Source: Butyricicoccus_A sp963601915 (GTDB lineage: Bacteria; Bacillota; Clostridia; Oscillospirales; Butyricicoccaceae). From it: a DNA stretch of 64,000 nt. Shown one piece after another: positions 24,600 to 34,000 of this stretch (positions are counted from its first letter, which is position 1; each line of letters starts with the position of its first letter). Both the position numbers and the translations under genes were made by a program. Location: positions 1 through 64,000 of the forward strand of contig CAVCGL010000001.1 in NCBI GenBank assembly GCA_963601915.1, in the 5' to 3' direction. Below the pieces are notes generated by a model. That model had not been told where the DNA came from. It did not search any database and saw nothing but the letters and a program-made list of their open reading frames with translations.

Positions 24600-24635
24600 A
24601 TCCCCTGTCAGTCTTGGATTGGCAGGGGATTTTTT
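24600..24635 (+). terminator. Terminator of the two-component operon
   Basis: ATCCCCTG pairs with CAGGGGAT, with a 15-base loop, followed by TTTTT, ten bases after the kinase stop. Confidence 0.8.
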
Positions 24636-24683
24636 ACAGAGATGTGAATTATGGCGAAACGGAAGAAAATTGCAGGAAACCGT

Positions 24684-24712
24684 TTGCAATCTGCACGGCA
24701 ATCATGTATGAT
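24684..24712 (+). promoter_or_regulatory. Promoter of the pyrH-polC operon
   Basis: TTGCAA, 17 bases, TATGAT, about 77 bases upstream of pyrH. It is the best match between the kinase terminator and pyrH. Confidence 0.6.
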
Positions 24713-24789
24713 ATATTATAAGAACATAAGGGCGATTCGCCCTGTGTTGTACATGGAAGCAAACAGATCGCACATGGAGGAATCAATAC

Positions 24790-25509
24790 ATGGATACACC
24801 GAAATACAAGCGTGTTTTAATCAAAATCAGCGGCGAGGCACTGGCAGGCGACAACAAGTTTGGTCTGAACTTTGATGTCATCGGCCCGGTTTGCGATGTT
24901 GTCAAGAAGTGCGTAGACATTGGCACGGAAGTCGGCATCGTGGTCGGCGGCGGCAATTTCTGGCGCGGCGTCAAGGACGGCGGCGGAAAAATGGAGCGCA
25001 CCCGTGCAGACTATATGGGTATGCTGGCTACAACGATTAACTCGCTGGCGCTTCAGGATGCGCTGGAGCAGCGTGGTGTAGATGTGCGCGCACAGACTGC
25101 CATTGAGATGCGTCAGATCGCAGAGCCGTATATCCGCAACAAGGCAACCCGCCATCTGGAAAAGGGTCGTGTTGTTATTTTTGGCTGCGGCATTGGCAAT
25201 CCGTATTTCTCTACCGATACAGCAGCTGCCCTGCGCGCCGCTGAGATCAACGCGGAGATTATCCTGCTGGCAAAGAACATCGACGGCGTATATGACTCCG
25301 ATCCGGCAAAGAACCCGGACGCAAAGAAGTATGACACGCTGTCCTATATGGAAGTTCTGGAAAAGAAGCTGGCTGTCATGGATACTACCGCGACAACCCT
25401 TTCTATGGACAACAACATTCCGCTGCTCGTATTCGCACTGAAGGAGCCGGAAAACATTTACCGTGCCGTCATGGGCGAACAGGTCGGCACAATGGTAAAC
25501 AACCAGTAA
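24790..25509 (+). CDS. pyrH: UMP kinase
   Basis: A 239-residue bacterial UMP kinase (amino-acid kinase fold), converting UMP to UDP. Visible signatures are the N-terminal KRVLIKISGEAL, GIVVGGGNFWRG, DYMGMLATTINSLALQD and the late TTLSMDNNIPL. GGAGG precedes the ATG. It is the first gene of a long operon. In many bacteria rpsB and tsf stand directly before pyrH; here they do not, and a two-component system precedes it. frr follows 31 bases later, as usual. Confidence 0.97.
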   Translation: MDTPKYKRVLIKISGEALAGDNKFGLNFDVIGPVCDVVKKCVDIGTEVGIVVGGGNFWRGVKDGGGKMERTRADYMGMLATTINSLALQDALEQRGVDVRAQTAIEMRQIAEPYIRNKATRHLEKGRVVIFGCGIGNPYFSTDTAAALRAAEINAEIILLAKNIDGVYDSDPAKNPDAKKYDTLSYMEVLEKKLAVMDTTATTLSMDNNIPLLVFALKEPENIYRAVMGEQVGTMVNNQ

Positions 25510-25540
25510 ATTTGGCATATTTGGAGAGGAGAAATACCCT

Positions 25541-26095
25541 ATGAAACCCGATTTAAAACCATATGAAGTAAAAATGCAGAAGTCTCTGGACGTTCTGGCA
25601 GAAAATCTGGCAGGCATTCGCGCAGGCCGCGCCAATGCAAGCGTGCTCAATAAGATCACAGTGGATTACTATGGCACAGCAAGCCCGATTCAGCAGGTAG
25701 CCGCTGTGGCATCTCTGGATCCGCGCACGCTGACCATTCAGCCGTGGGATGCTTCTCTGCTCAAGGAGATCGTCAAGGCAATCCAGACCTCTGAGCTGGG
25801 CATCAACCCGCAGAACGATGGCAAGCTGATTCGTCTGAGCTTCCCGCCGCTGACAGAGGAACGTCGTAAGGAACTGATTAAGCAGGTATCCAAGGAAGGC
25901 GAAGCCTCCAAGGTTGCAATCCGCAATATTCGCCGCGACGCCATCGACAAGTGGAAGGCTGCCAAGAAGAAGTCCGAGATTACCGAGGATGAGCTGGCAG
26001 ATGCAGAAAAGGATATGCAGAAGCTGACCGACAAGTACACCAAGGAAATCGACAAGACCACCACGGCAAAGTCGGAAGAGCTGAAGTCGGTTTAA
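25541..26095 (+). CDS. frr: Ribosome recycling factor
   Basis: A 184-residue RRF, which with EF-G splits post-termination ribosomes. The conserved LAGIRAGRANASVL segment, the YYGTASPIQQVAAV loop, LTEERRKELIKQV and the long C-terminal helices match the family over its full usual length. GGAGAGGAG precedes the ATG. It follows pyrH, as in most bacteria, and is separated from uppS by 119 bases containing two hairpins. Confidence 0.97.
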   Translation: MKPDLKPYEVKMQKSLDVLAENLAGIRAGRANASVLNKITVDYYGTASPIQQVAAVASLDPRTLTIQPWDASLLKEIVKAIQTSELGINPQNDGKLIRLSFPPLTEERRKELIKQVSKEGEASKVAIRNIRRDAIDKWKAAKKKSEITEDELADAEKDMQKLTDKYTKEIDKTTTAKSEELKSV

Positions 26096-26121
26096 TCGAA
26101 CAACAACAGAAACAAGTACGG

Positions 26122-26192
26122 GACATGTGGGCGGCTATCTTCAGTCGCCCATGTCGCGTATATCGGCGCTTTCACACAAAAACACAAAGCGC
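26122..26192 (+). promoter_or_regulatory. Two hairpins in the frr-uppS gap
   Basis: GACATG and GGGCG pair with CGCCC and ATGTC (26122-26155), and GCGCTTT pairs with AAAGCGC (26166-26192). Neither stem is followed by a clear T-run, so they may be processing, stability or weak attenuation elements rather than terminators. Confidence 0.45.
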
Positions 26193-26214
26193 ACACATTT
26201 AGAGAGAAAGGTCG

Positions 26215-26985
26215 GTGCATAGTACCGTGGCGTTGTTCAATATACTAAAAAAAGATGACAGCACGCCGCCGCAGCCGTCCGATCGTCCGGTGCCGCAGCA
26301 CATTGCGGTCATTATGGACGGAAATGGACGCTGGGCAAAAAAACGCGGTCTGCCGCGTACCGCCGGACATAAGGTCGGTGCAGAGACGTTCCGAACTATC
26401 GCAACGTACTGTAAAGACATTGGCGTCAAATACTTTACCGTATATGCGTTCTCCACAGAAAACTGGAAGCGTCCGGAAGAGGAAGTTAATACCCTGATGA
26501 ATCTGTTTCGCAGATACCTTCAGGAGGCAATTGACACGATGGCAAGGGATGAAATTGCCGTGCAGGTCATTGGTGATTTGTCCGTGCTCGCGCCGGATAT
26601 TCAGGAGCTTGTCGCGCGATGCAATGCAGAGGCGCAAAAGCGGCCGGAATTTTCCGTCGCTACGCTGTGCATCAATTACGGCGGACGCGATGAGATCAAG
26701 AATGCCGTTCGCGCCATCGCACAGGAAGTACAGGAAGGAAAGCTCCAGCCGGAGGATATTTCCGAGGATACGATTTCGCAGCACCTGTACACCGCACATA
26801 TGCCGGACCCTGATTTTATCATCCGTCCGAGCGGTGAGATTCGCACTTCGAATTTCCTGCTGTGGCAGAGCGCGTATGCAGAGTATTATTTTACCGATGT
26901 GCTGTGGCCGGACTTCAAGCCAGCGGATATGGACGCTGCCATTGATGAATTTAACAGAAGAAATAGACGATTCGGAGGAGTATAA
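26215..26985 (+). CDS. uppS: Isoprenyl (undecaprenyl diphosphate) synthase
   Basis: A 256-residue cis-prenyltransferase that builds the C55 lipid carrier for cell-wall precursors. Catalytic Asp35 is in IMDGNGRWAKKRG, and the later RPSGEIRTSNFLLWQ and EYYFTDVLWPDF blocks are conserved. The start is uncertain: GTG at 26215 has GAGAGAAAGG very close, and GTG at 26227 is an alternative that lacks four residues. uppP, which recycles its product, is at 17321. cdsA begins four bases after the stop. Confidence 0.95.
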   Translation: MHSTVALFNILKKDDSTPPQPSDRPVPQHIAVIMDGNGRWAKKRGLPRTAGHKVGAETFRTIATYCKDIGVKYFTVYAFSTENWKRPEEEVNTLMNLFRRYLQEAIDTMARDEIAVQVIGDLSVLAPDIQELVARCNAEAQKRPEFSVATLCINYGGRDEIKNAVRAIAQEVQEGKLQPEDISEDTISQHLYTAHMPDPDFIIRPSGEIRTSNFLLWQSAYAEYYFTDVLWPDFKPADMDAAIDEFNRRNRRFGGV

Positions 26986-26988
26986 ATC

Positions 26989-27810
26989 ATGAAAACGAGA
27001 GTTGCATTTGGCGTGACCGGTGCAGTTGTTGTCATCCTTGCGCTGTTCGTCTTCCCGCCGATCGTCGCACAGCTGCTCATGATGGCTTTGTCCGTGTGCG
27101 CAGCACAGGAGTTTACCGCAGCGACTGCGGGAAAGGACAACAAGGAATTGCAGATCGCCGCAATGGTTCTCGCTCTGGGCATGTCGTTTGCCAGCGCGAG
27201 AGACAGCTATCCGGTATACTGGATGCGCGCGATGCTGTATATCGGCGCCGTGGTACTGTTTATCTTGCTGCTGCGGCATCACAAAAAATTGGGATTTCAG
27301 GAGCTTGCCGGTGCTTATTTCGGCGGCATTCTCATCCCGTATTTGCTGATGAGCCTGATTCGTATGTTCACGATGTCGGAGAGCGGTGCGTTTCATCTCG
27401 TCATTCCGCTGCTGGCAGCCTGGGGTTCGGACACCTGCGCGCTGTTTGCCGGCATGGCGTTCGGCAAGCATAAGCTGGCACCAGTTATTTCTCCGAAAAA
27501 GACGGTAGAGGGCGCGATTGGCGGCGTTGTTGGCGCGGCAGTGCTCACAGTCATTTATGGTGTGGCAGTCAGTGCGTTTACAACGTTGACGCTGTCTGTG
27601 CCGCTGTGTCTGGCAGCCGGTATTTTGGGCGCTGTACTCGGTCAGATCGGTGATTTGTCGTTTTCCATTGTCAAGAGAAAGAGCGGCATCAAGGACTACG
27701 GCAAGATTTTTCCGGGACACGGCGGCGTGCTCGATCGCTTTGACAGCGTGATCTTTGTCGCTCCGCTCGTCGAGCTGCTGCTGCACCTGTTTTCCAATTT
27801 GGGGTTATAA
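26989..27810 (+). CDS. cdsA: Phosphatidate cytidylyltransferase
   Basis: A 273-residue integral membrane enzyme making CDP-diacylglycerol, the precursor of bacterial phospholipids. There are about seven or eight hydrophobic helices. The C-terminal CDS signature is intact: SFSIVKRKSGIKDYG, then FPGHGGVLDRFDS. The WGSDTCALFAGMAFGKHK block is also family-typical. It is tightly packed between uppS and dxr, a common order in Firmicutes and other bacteria. Confidence 0.95.
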   Translation: MKTRVAFGVTGAVVVILALFVFPPIVAQLLMMALSVCAAQEFTAATAGKDNKELQIAAMVLALGMSFASARDSYPVYWMRAMLYIGAVVLFILLLRHHKKLGFQELAGAYFGGILIPYLLMSLIRMFTMSESGAFHLVIPLLAAWGSDTCALFAGMAFGKHKLAPVISPKKTVEGAIGGVVGAAVLTVIYGVAVSAFTTLTLSVPLCLAAGILGAVLGQIGDLSFSIVKRKSGIKDYGKIFPGHGGVLDRFDSVIFVAPLVELLLHLFSNLGL

Positions 27811-27813
27811 GCT

Positions 27814-28956
27814 ATGAAAAATATTGTAATTCTCGGTTCGACCGGTTCTATCGGCACACAGACCATTGATATTCTCGATTCCATTGAGGCGCGTGTGTGT
27901 GCGATTTCGGTCAATACCAATATTGCGCGCGCGGAGGAACAGGCGCGTGCCTTGCATCCATCCCTGGTTGCCGTATACAATGAAGAAAAAGCAAAAGAGC
28001 TGAAAACAAAGCTGGCAGATACGGATATTCGCGTTGTATCCGGCATGGATGGCTTGATTGAAGCCGCCACCCTGCCGGAAGCAGAGGTTGTCGTGACAGC
28101 AGTTGTCGGTATGGTGGGACTCCTGCCGACGATGGCTGCCATTGAAGCGGGCAAAGCGATTGCACTTGCCAATAAGGAAACGCTGGTGTGCGCAGGACAG
28201 ATTGTCATGCGGGCAGCGCGCGAAAAGGGAGTGCCGATTTTGCCGGTCGATTCCGAGCACTCGGCAATTTTTCAGTGTTTGCAGGGCGCAGCGGGCAACC
28301 GCATCAATCGCATTCTGCTGACGGCATCCGGCGGCCCGTTCTTTGGCATGAGCCGGGAACAAATGCGCCATGTCACGAAGGAACAGGCGCTGCATCATCC
28401 GAACTGGAGCATGGGCGCGAAGATTACCATTGATTCCGCAAGCATGATGAATAAGGGCTTGGAACTGATCGAAGCGATGTGGCTGTACGACGTCGAGCCG
28501 GATGACATTGACATTGTTGTGCACAGAGAAAGCATTGTGCATTCTGCTGTCGAATTTGAAGACGGTTCTGTCATTGCCCAGATGGGCAATCCGGATATGC
28601 GTCTGCCGATTCAGTATGCGCTGACGTATCCGGAGCGCGTGCCGTGCAAGGTACCGCCGCTGGATCTGCCGCGCAGACACAATCTGACCTTCTTTGCGCC
28701 GGATGAAGAGGCATTCCCGACATTGGGACTGGCGCGCCGCGCGGCAGCTGCCCGCGGCAATCTCGGTGCAATTATGAACGGTGCGAACGAGGCGGCAGTG
28801 GATTTGTTCCTGCGCGATAAGATTCCGTTCTATCGCATTCCGGAACTGGTACAGACGGCAATGGACGAAGTGGAGTACCTGCCGGAAATTACCATTGAAG
28901 ATGTTTTGGCAAGTGACCGGGCAGCCCGTGAGATCGTCAAGGGACTGCTGTCCTAA
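27814..28956 (+). CDS. dxr: 1-deoxy-D-xylulose-5-phosphate reductoisomerase
   Basis: A 380-residue enzyme of the MEP isoprenoid pathway, converting DXP to MEP with NADPH and a divalent metal. The nucleotide-binding ILGSTGSIGTQT is at the N-terminus. Metal-site residues lie in PVDSEHSAIFQCL and in the central IDSASMMNKGLELIEA region. Length is normal. ispG, a later enzyme of the same pathway, follows two genes downstream. The gene starts three bases after cdsA. Confidence 0.96.
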   Translation: MKNIVILGSTGSIGTQTIDILDSIEARVCAISVNTNIARAEEQARALHPSLVAVYNEEKAKELKTKLADTDIRVVSGMDGLIEAATLPEAEVVVTAVVGMVGLLPTMAAIEAGKAIALANKETLVCAGQIVMRAAREKGVPILPVDSEHSAIFQCLQGAAGNRINRILLTASGGPFFGMSREQMRHVTKEQALHHPNWSMGAKITIDSASMMNKGLELIEAMWLYDVEPDDIDIVVHRESIVHSAVEFEDGSVIAQMGNPDMRLPIQYALTYPERVPCKVPPLDLPRRHNLTFFAPDEEAFPTLGLARRAAAARGNLGAIMNGANEAAVDLFLRDKIPFYRIPELVQTAMDEVEYLPEITIEDVLASDRAAREIVKGLLS

Positions 28957-28980
28957 CTTTGGCTCGTAAGAGGTGTTTCT

Positions 28981-30009
28981 TTGACCATTTTGACTGTAAT
29001 TTTAGCGATTGTGGCGTTTGGCTGTCTGGTCATCGTCCATGAGTTCGGGCATTTTATGGCGGCTAAGGCTGCCGGTGTGCATGTGCTCGAATTTTGGGTC
29101 GGCATGGGTCCGTCCTTCGCGCATAAAAAAATTGGTGAGACGGATTTTAAGCTGTGCATTCTGCCGTTCGGCGGTGCCTGCGTCATGGAAGGCGAGGACA
29201 CGGAGCAGGATCAGCCGGGCGCCTTGGCGGGTGCGCCGATTGGCTGGCGGGCATTGATTCTTGCTGCCGGTGCACTGATGAATTTCCTGCTGGGCTTTCT
29301 CATTGTGCTGGTGATTCTGCTGCCGCAGACTGAAGGCACAGAGCCGGTCATTCAAGGCTTTGCCGACGGCTTTCCGTCGCAGGGCGAGAGTATGCTGATG
29401 GAAGGCGACCGCATCCTCAGCATTGACGGCTATCGCGTGCTGCTAACTTCGGATGTCACGACAGGACTGAGTCTTGGCGCAGACACCAGCTATGATATTG
29501 TCGTGCAGCGCAACGGCGAAAAGAAAGAACTGCACGATGTCAAGCTGGAACCGGCGGAATATGATGGCGTACAGCGATACGGCGTGGATTTCACAGTGAC
29601 CAAGCTGACCATCGGAGACAAAGTAAAAAATGCCGTGTATCGGTCTTATGACTATGCACGGCTCGTGTGGATTAGCCTGAAGCAGCTGGTCAGCGGGCAG
29701 GTAGGCATTGACCAGATGTCCGGCCCGGTCGGCGTGACAGATGTACTTGTGCAGACCGCGCAGAGCAGCATGACGAGCTTTTTCCTGCTCATTGCGTTCA
29801 TTTCCATCAACTTGGGCGTGATGAACTTGCTGCCGCTTCCGGCACTGGATGGTGGACGGCTGCTGTTCGTACTCATTGAATTGATTGCGCGCAGGCCGGT
29901 TCCGCGAAAATACGAAGGCTATATTCATTTTGGAGGATTCGCTGTTCTGATGCTTCTCATGGTTTATGTGACTTGGCAGGATATTCTGCGGCTACTCGGC
30001 GCAGCGTGA
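28981..30009 (+). CDS. rseP: Site-2 zinc metalloprotease, RseP family
   Basis: A 342-residue intramembrane protease (M50B). The zinc site HEFGH (His20, Glu21, His24) is in the first transmembrane helix. A single PDZ domain sits around residues 120-200 (GFPSQGESMLMEGDRIL). The second metal motif is NLLPLPALDGGRLL near the C-terminus. Such proteases cleave anti-sigma factors or signal-peptide remnants in the membrane. A TTG start is used, preceded by AGAGGTG. The dxr-rseP-ispG order is common. Confidence 0.94.
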   Translation: MTILTVILAIVAFGCLVIVHEFGHFMAAKAAGVHVLEFWVGMGPSFAHKKIGETDFKLCILPFGGACVMEGEDTEQDQPGALAGAPIGWRALILAAGALMNFLLGFLIVLVILLPQTEGTEPVIQGFADGFPSQGESMLMEGDRILSIDGYRVLLTSDVTTGLSLGADTSYDIVVQRNGEKKELHDVKLEPAEYDGVQRYGVDFTVTKLTIGDKVKNAVYRSYDYARLVWISLKQLVSGQVGIDQMSGPVGVTDVLVQTAQSSMTSFFLLIAFISINLGVMNLLPLPALDGGRLLFVLIELIARRPVPRKYEGYIHFGGFAVLMLLMVYVTWQDILRLLGAA

Positions 30010-30035
30010 GATCAGAAATAGAAAGGAAGAGGAGT

Positions 30036-31091
30036 ATGAAAACAAAACAGATTTTGGTTGGCAATGTGCCGGTTGGCGGCGGCGCACCGATTGCTGTGCA
30101 GTCGATGACCAATACGGACACCCGCGATGCACAGGCGACGCTGGCGCAGATTGAGCAGTTGGCATCTGCTGGCTGTCATATTGTTCGCTGCACCGTACCG
30201 GATATGGCGGCTGCCGAGGCGATGAAGACCATCTGTGCCAATTCTCCGATTCCGGTCGTGGCGGATATTCATTTTGATTATCGGCTGGCGCTTGCTTCTG
30301 CGGAAGCGGGTGTCAGTGCCATTCGCATCAATCCGGGCAATATTGGCGCGGAGGAGCGTGTCAAGGCGGTTGCCGAGGCATGTAAGGCGAAACATATTCC
30401 GATTCGCATCGGTGTCAATTCTGGTTCGATTGAAAAGCATATTTTGGAAAAATACGGCTCGCCGACACCGGAAGCCATGGTAGAGAGTGCGCTGTATCAT
30501 GTGTCGCTGCTCAATCGGTATGATTTTGATGATATTTGCATTTCTCTCAAATCATCCAGCGTGCCGACAACCATGAAGGCCTATCAGCTCATGCACGAAA
30601 AGACCAATTATCCGCTGCATTTGGGCGTCACAGAGGCGGGAACGGAGTATATGGGAACCATCAAGTCTGCGGCGGGCATCGGCGGATTGCTGGCACTGGG
30701 CATCGGTGACACGATTCGCGTTTCGCTCACCGCCAATCCGGTGCACGAAATTACCGCGGCATATGCGATTTTGAAGGCGGTTGGTCTCAATGACACCGGT
30801 GTCAATATTGTATCCTGCCCGACCTGCGGCCGTACCAAGATTGATTTGATTGGCATCGCCAATGAAGTGGAACGCCGCGTTGCCGGACTGGACGCCAAGC
30901 TGAAAGTCGCTGTGATGGGCTGTGTTGTCAATGGCCCCGGCGAGGCGCGCGAGGCGGATATTGGCATTGCGGGCGGTGATGGTGTCGGTATGATTTTCCG
31001 TCACGGCGAGATTTTGCGCAAGGTGCCGCAGGAACAACTGGTAGATGAACTGATGAAAGAAATTGATGCGATCATAAAGGAGCAAGGATAA
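30036..31091 (+). CDS. ispG: 4-hydroxy-3-methylbut-2-enyl diphosphate synthase
   Basis: A 351-residue [4Fe-4S] enzyme of the MEP pathway making HMBPP. A TIM-barrel N-terminal part (PIAVQSMTNTDTRDAQATL) is followed by the cluster-binding domain, with cysteines in IVSCPTCGRTK and a third in VMGCVVNGPGEA. GAGGAG precedes the ATG at 30036; an upstream start inside rseP is unlikely. It lies four bases before polC. With dxr and uppS it makes this operon a partial isoprenoid-to-carrier-lipid pathway. Confidence 0.96.
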   Translation: MKTKQILVGNVPVGGGAPIAVQSMTNTDTRDAQATLAQIEQLASAGCHIVRCTVPDMAAAEAMKTICANSPIPVVADIHFDYRLALASAEAGVSAIRINPGNIGAEERVKAVAEACKAKHIPIRIGVNSGSIEKHILEKYGSPTPEAMVESALYHVSLLNRYDFDDICISLKSSSVPTTMKAYQLMHEKTNYPLHLGVTEAGTEYMGTIKSAAGIGGLLALGIGDTIRVSLTANPVHEITAAYAILKAVGLNDTGVNIVSCPTCGRTKIDLIGIANEVERRVAGLDAKLKVAVMGCVVNGPGEAREADIGIAGGDGVGMIFRHGEILRKVPQEQLVDELMKEIDAIIKEQG

Positions 31092-31094
31092 GAT

Positions 31095-34000
31095 TTGACC
31101 ACACTGGGAGATCTGTTTGAACGATATGAAAGCAAAGATCACGGAGCATACCTCACAAATGGAGAGGTATGCTCTGTTGTGGTGAGCCATGATAGACGCG
31201 CGGTGCTGTGCCGCGTCCAGTTTGATGACATCGTGCCGAGACGGGCACTGTTTGACATGGAAAAGGGCATTCGAGCCGTGTATGGTCTGTCGCGCGTGCG
31301 CATTGCGCCGCGCTATCAGCTCAACAGCCTGACGGAGCCATATGTCAATAGCCTGAAAGACTATATTGTTTTGCGCAAGCCGTCGGCGCAGGGATATTTG
31401 ACCGACAGCCGATGGGATATGACAGCGGATGGCCTGACGGTCTCGATGCTGGGAAGCGGCGTGGAGTATCTTGCGCATGATCTGCGGCAGCTGCCGGAAA
31501 TGATTCGCACAGAGACCGGCTTGACCTGTGCGGTCAATACAGAGACCTCCAACGAAGAAACCGAATTGCGCTTGGCGCAAAAGACGGAACAGGGCAGAGA
31601 ACAGATGCTCAAACAGATGATGCACGCGCAGCCCGCACAGGAAAAGAAAGAAAAGCCGAAGAAAAAGCCGGTTCGTGCGGACAAGAGCGAAGTGCACTAC
31701 AACCGCAAGGCGTTTGCCATCAAGAAAGATGAAAACCTACTGTATGGCAGGTTGACAGATCAGCCGGTTGTATCCATTCAGGAGGCGCTGCACGCAGTAG
31801 ATAGCGCAACCATTCGCGGTGAGGTATTTTTGGTAGAGACCCGCGAAATTAAGAGCAAGAATACCGGCAAGGAATGGGTCAAGGTTGGCTTTGACATCAC
31901 GGACTTACACGGCTCTATGCGTGTGAGCAAGTTCCTTGCCAAGGAAAAAGCTGGCGAATATATCGACCTCATTCATGAGGGCATGTATCTGACGGTACAG
32001 GGCAAGGTCAGCTTTGATAACTTTGAAAAAGAAACCATCATGGAGCCGACAGGCATCGTGTTGAGTAAGAAAAAGATGCGCATGGACACGGCGGAGAAAA
32101 AGCGTGTCGAGCTGCATCTGCATACCAATATGTCTGCGATGGACGGTATGTCTACGACAAAATCTCTGATGCAGAGAGCAAAGCTGTGGGGACATACCGC
32201 CATGGCGATCACCGACCACGGCGTGGCGCAGGCATTTCCGGAAGCCATGCACGCCATTGAGCGAAATGGCATTGATTTGAAGATTTTGTACGGCGTCGAG
32301 GCATATTATGTCAATGATTCCGGCAATGTTTCCGTTGTCAAGGGCAAGTATGACGCGCCGTTAAACGAGACCTTTGTCTGCTTTGATACCGAGACCACCG
32401 GTCTCAAGCCGACAGAGGAAGAAATGACGGAAATTGCGGCGGTAAAGGTGCGCAATGGCGAGGTGCTGGAGGAATTCCAGACCTATGTCAATCCGCACAA
32501 GCCGATTCCGGCGAACATCACGGAACTGACGGGCATTTCGGATGAGACCGTCAAGGATGCGCCGGAGCTTTCCGAGGCGCTGCCGAAATTCTTGGAATTT
32601 GCGGGAGATTTGCCGCTCGTCGCACACAATGCGGGCTTTGATATGGCGTTTATCAACCGAGCCTGTGAACGACTGGGCATCGAACGGGAATTTACATCCA
32701 TTGATACCGTGGAGATGAGTAAGATTCTGTTTCCGGACATGAAGCGGCACAAGCTGGATGTCATGGCGAAGAAGCTCAAGGTTGGCCCGTTCGATCATCA
32801 CAGAGCGAGCGAAGATGCCGCGGTTTTGGGCAGAATTTTTATCAAACTGCTGGAAAAGATGCGGGATGAGCTGCACGCGGCCAAAATTTCCGACATCAAT
32901 CCGCTGCTGGCGGGACTCAAAGCAAAGACCGGCAGCCTGAAAAATCTGCGCCGTTATCACTTTATTATTTTGGCAAAGAACCAGGTGGGACTGAAAAATC
33001 TGTACAAGCTGATTTCCTATTCCAACCTGAAATATTTCAATAAAAAGCCGATTATGCCGCGCAGTGAGCTGATTCGTCACAGAGAGGGCTTGATTTTTGG
33101 CTCTGCCTGTGAGGCAGGCGAGCTGTTTTCCGAGATGGTGCACGGCGCATCGCATGAAGATCTGCTCAAAATTGCCGACTTCTATGATTATTTGGAAATT
33201 CAGCCGATTGGCAACAACCAATTTATGATTGCCAACGGTACGGCAAAGGACGAGGAAGAGCTGCGCGATTACAACCGCAAGATTTTGGCGATTGCGGATG
33301 AGCTGGGCAAGCCGTGTGTGGCGACCGGCGACGTGCACTTCTTGGAGCCAGAAGATGAGGCGTTCCGCCGCATTTTGATGGCGGGCATGGGCTTTAAAGA
33401 CGCAGACAATCAGGCACCGCTGTATCTCAAGACAACGGATGAAATGCTGGAAGAGTTTTCGTATTTGGGCGAGGACCGCGCGATGGAAGTCGTCGTCACC
33501 AACACAAATATGATTGCGGATTGGTGCGACACGCTGCGGCCGGTGCCGAGAGAAAACTATCCGCCAAAGATGGAAAACTCCGCGGAGGATTTGGAACGCA
33601 TGTGCTACGAGAAAGCCAAGCGCATGTACGGCGATCCGCTGCCGGAAAAGGTCAAGGCGCGCTTGGAGCGTGAATTGGGCTCGATTATCGGCAACGGATA
33701 CGATGTGATGTACATGATCGCACAAAAGCTCGTGGCGAAATCGCTGCAGGATGGCTATCTGGTCGGTTCCCGTGGTTCGGTTGGCTCTTCGCTGGTTGCG
33801 TTCATGTCGGACATCACGGAGGTAAATTCCCTCGCGCCGCATTATCTGTGTCCGAAATGTCATTACATCGAATGGCACGAAAACGAGGGCTTTGGCTGCG
33901 GCGCGGACATGCCGCACAAGACCTGCCCGAAGTGCGGAGAACCGCTCAATCAAGAGGGATTTTCCATTCCGTTTGAGACATTCTTGGGCTTTAACGGCGA

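Noticed and set aside
24651..24875. A 74-codon frame overlapping the start of pyrH
   Set aside because: It crosses the pyrH promoter and start in another frame, has no ribosome site and matches no family.
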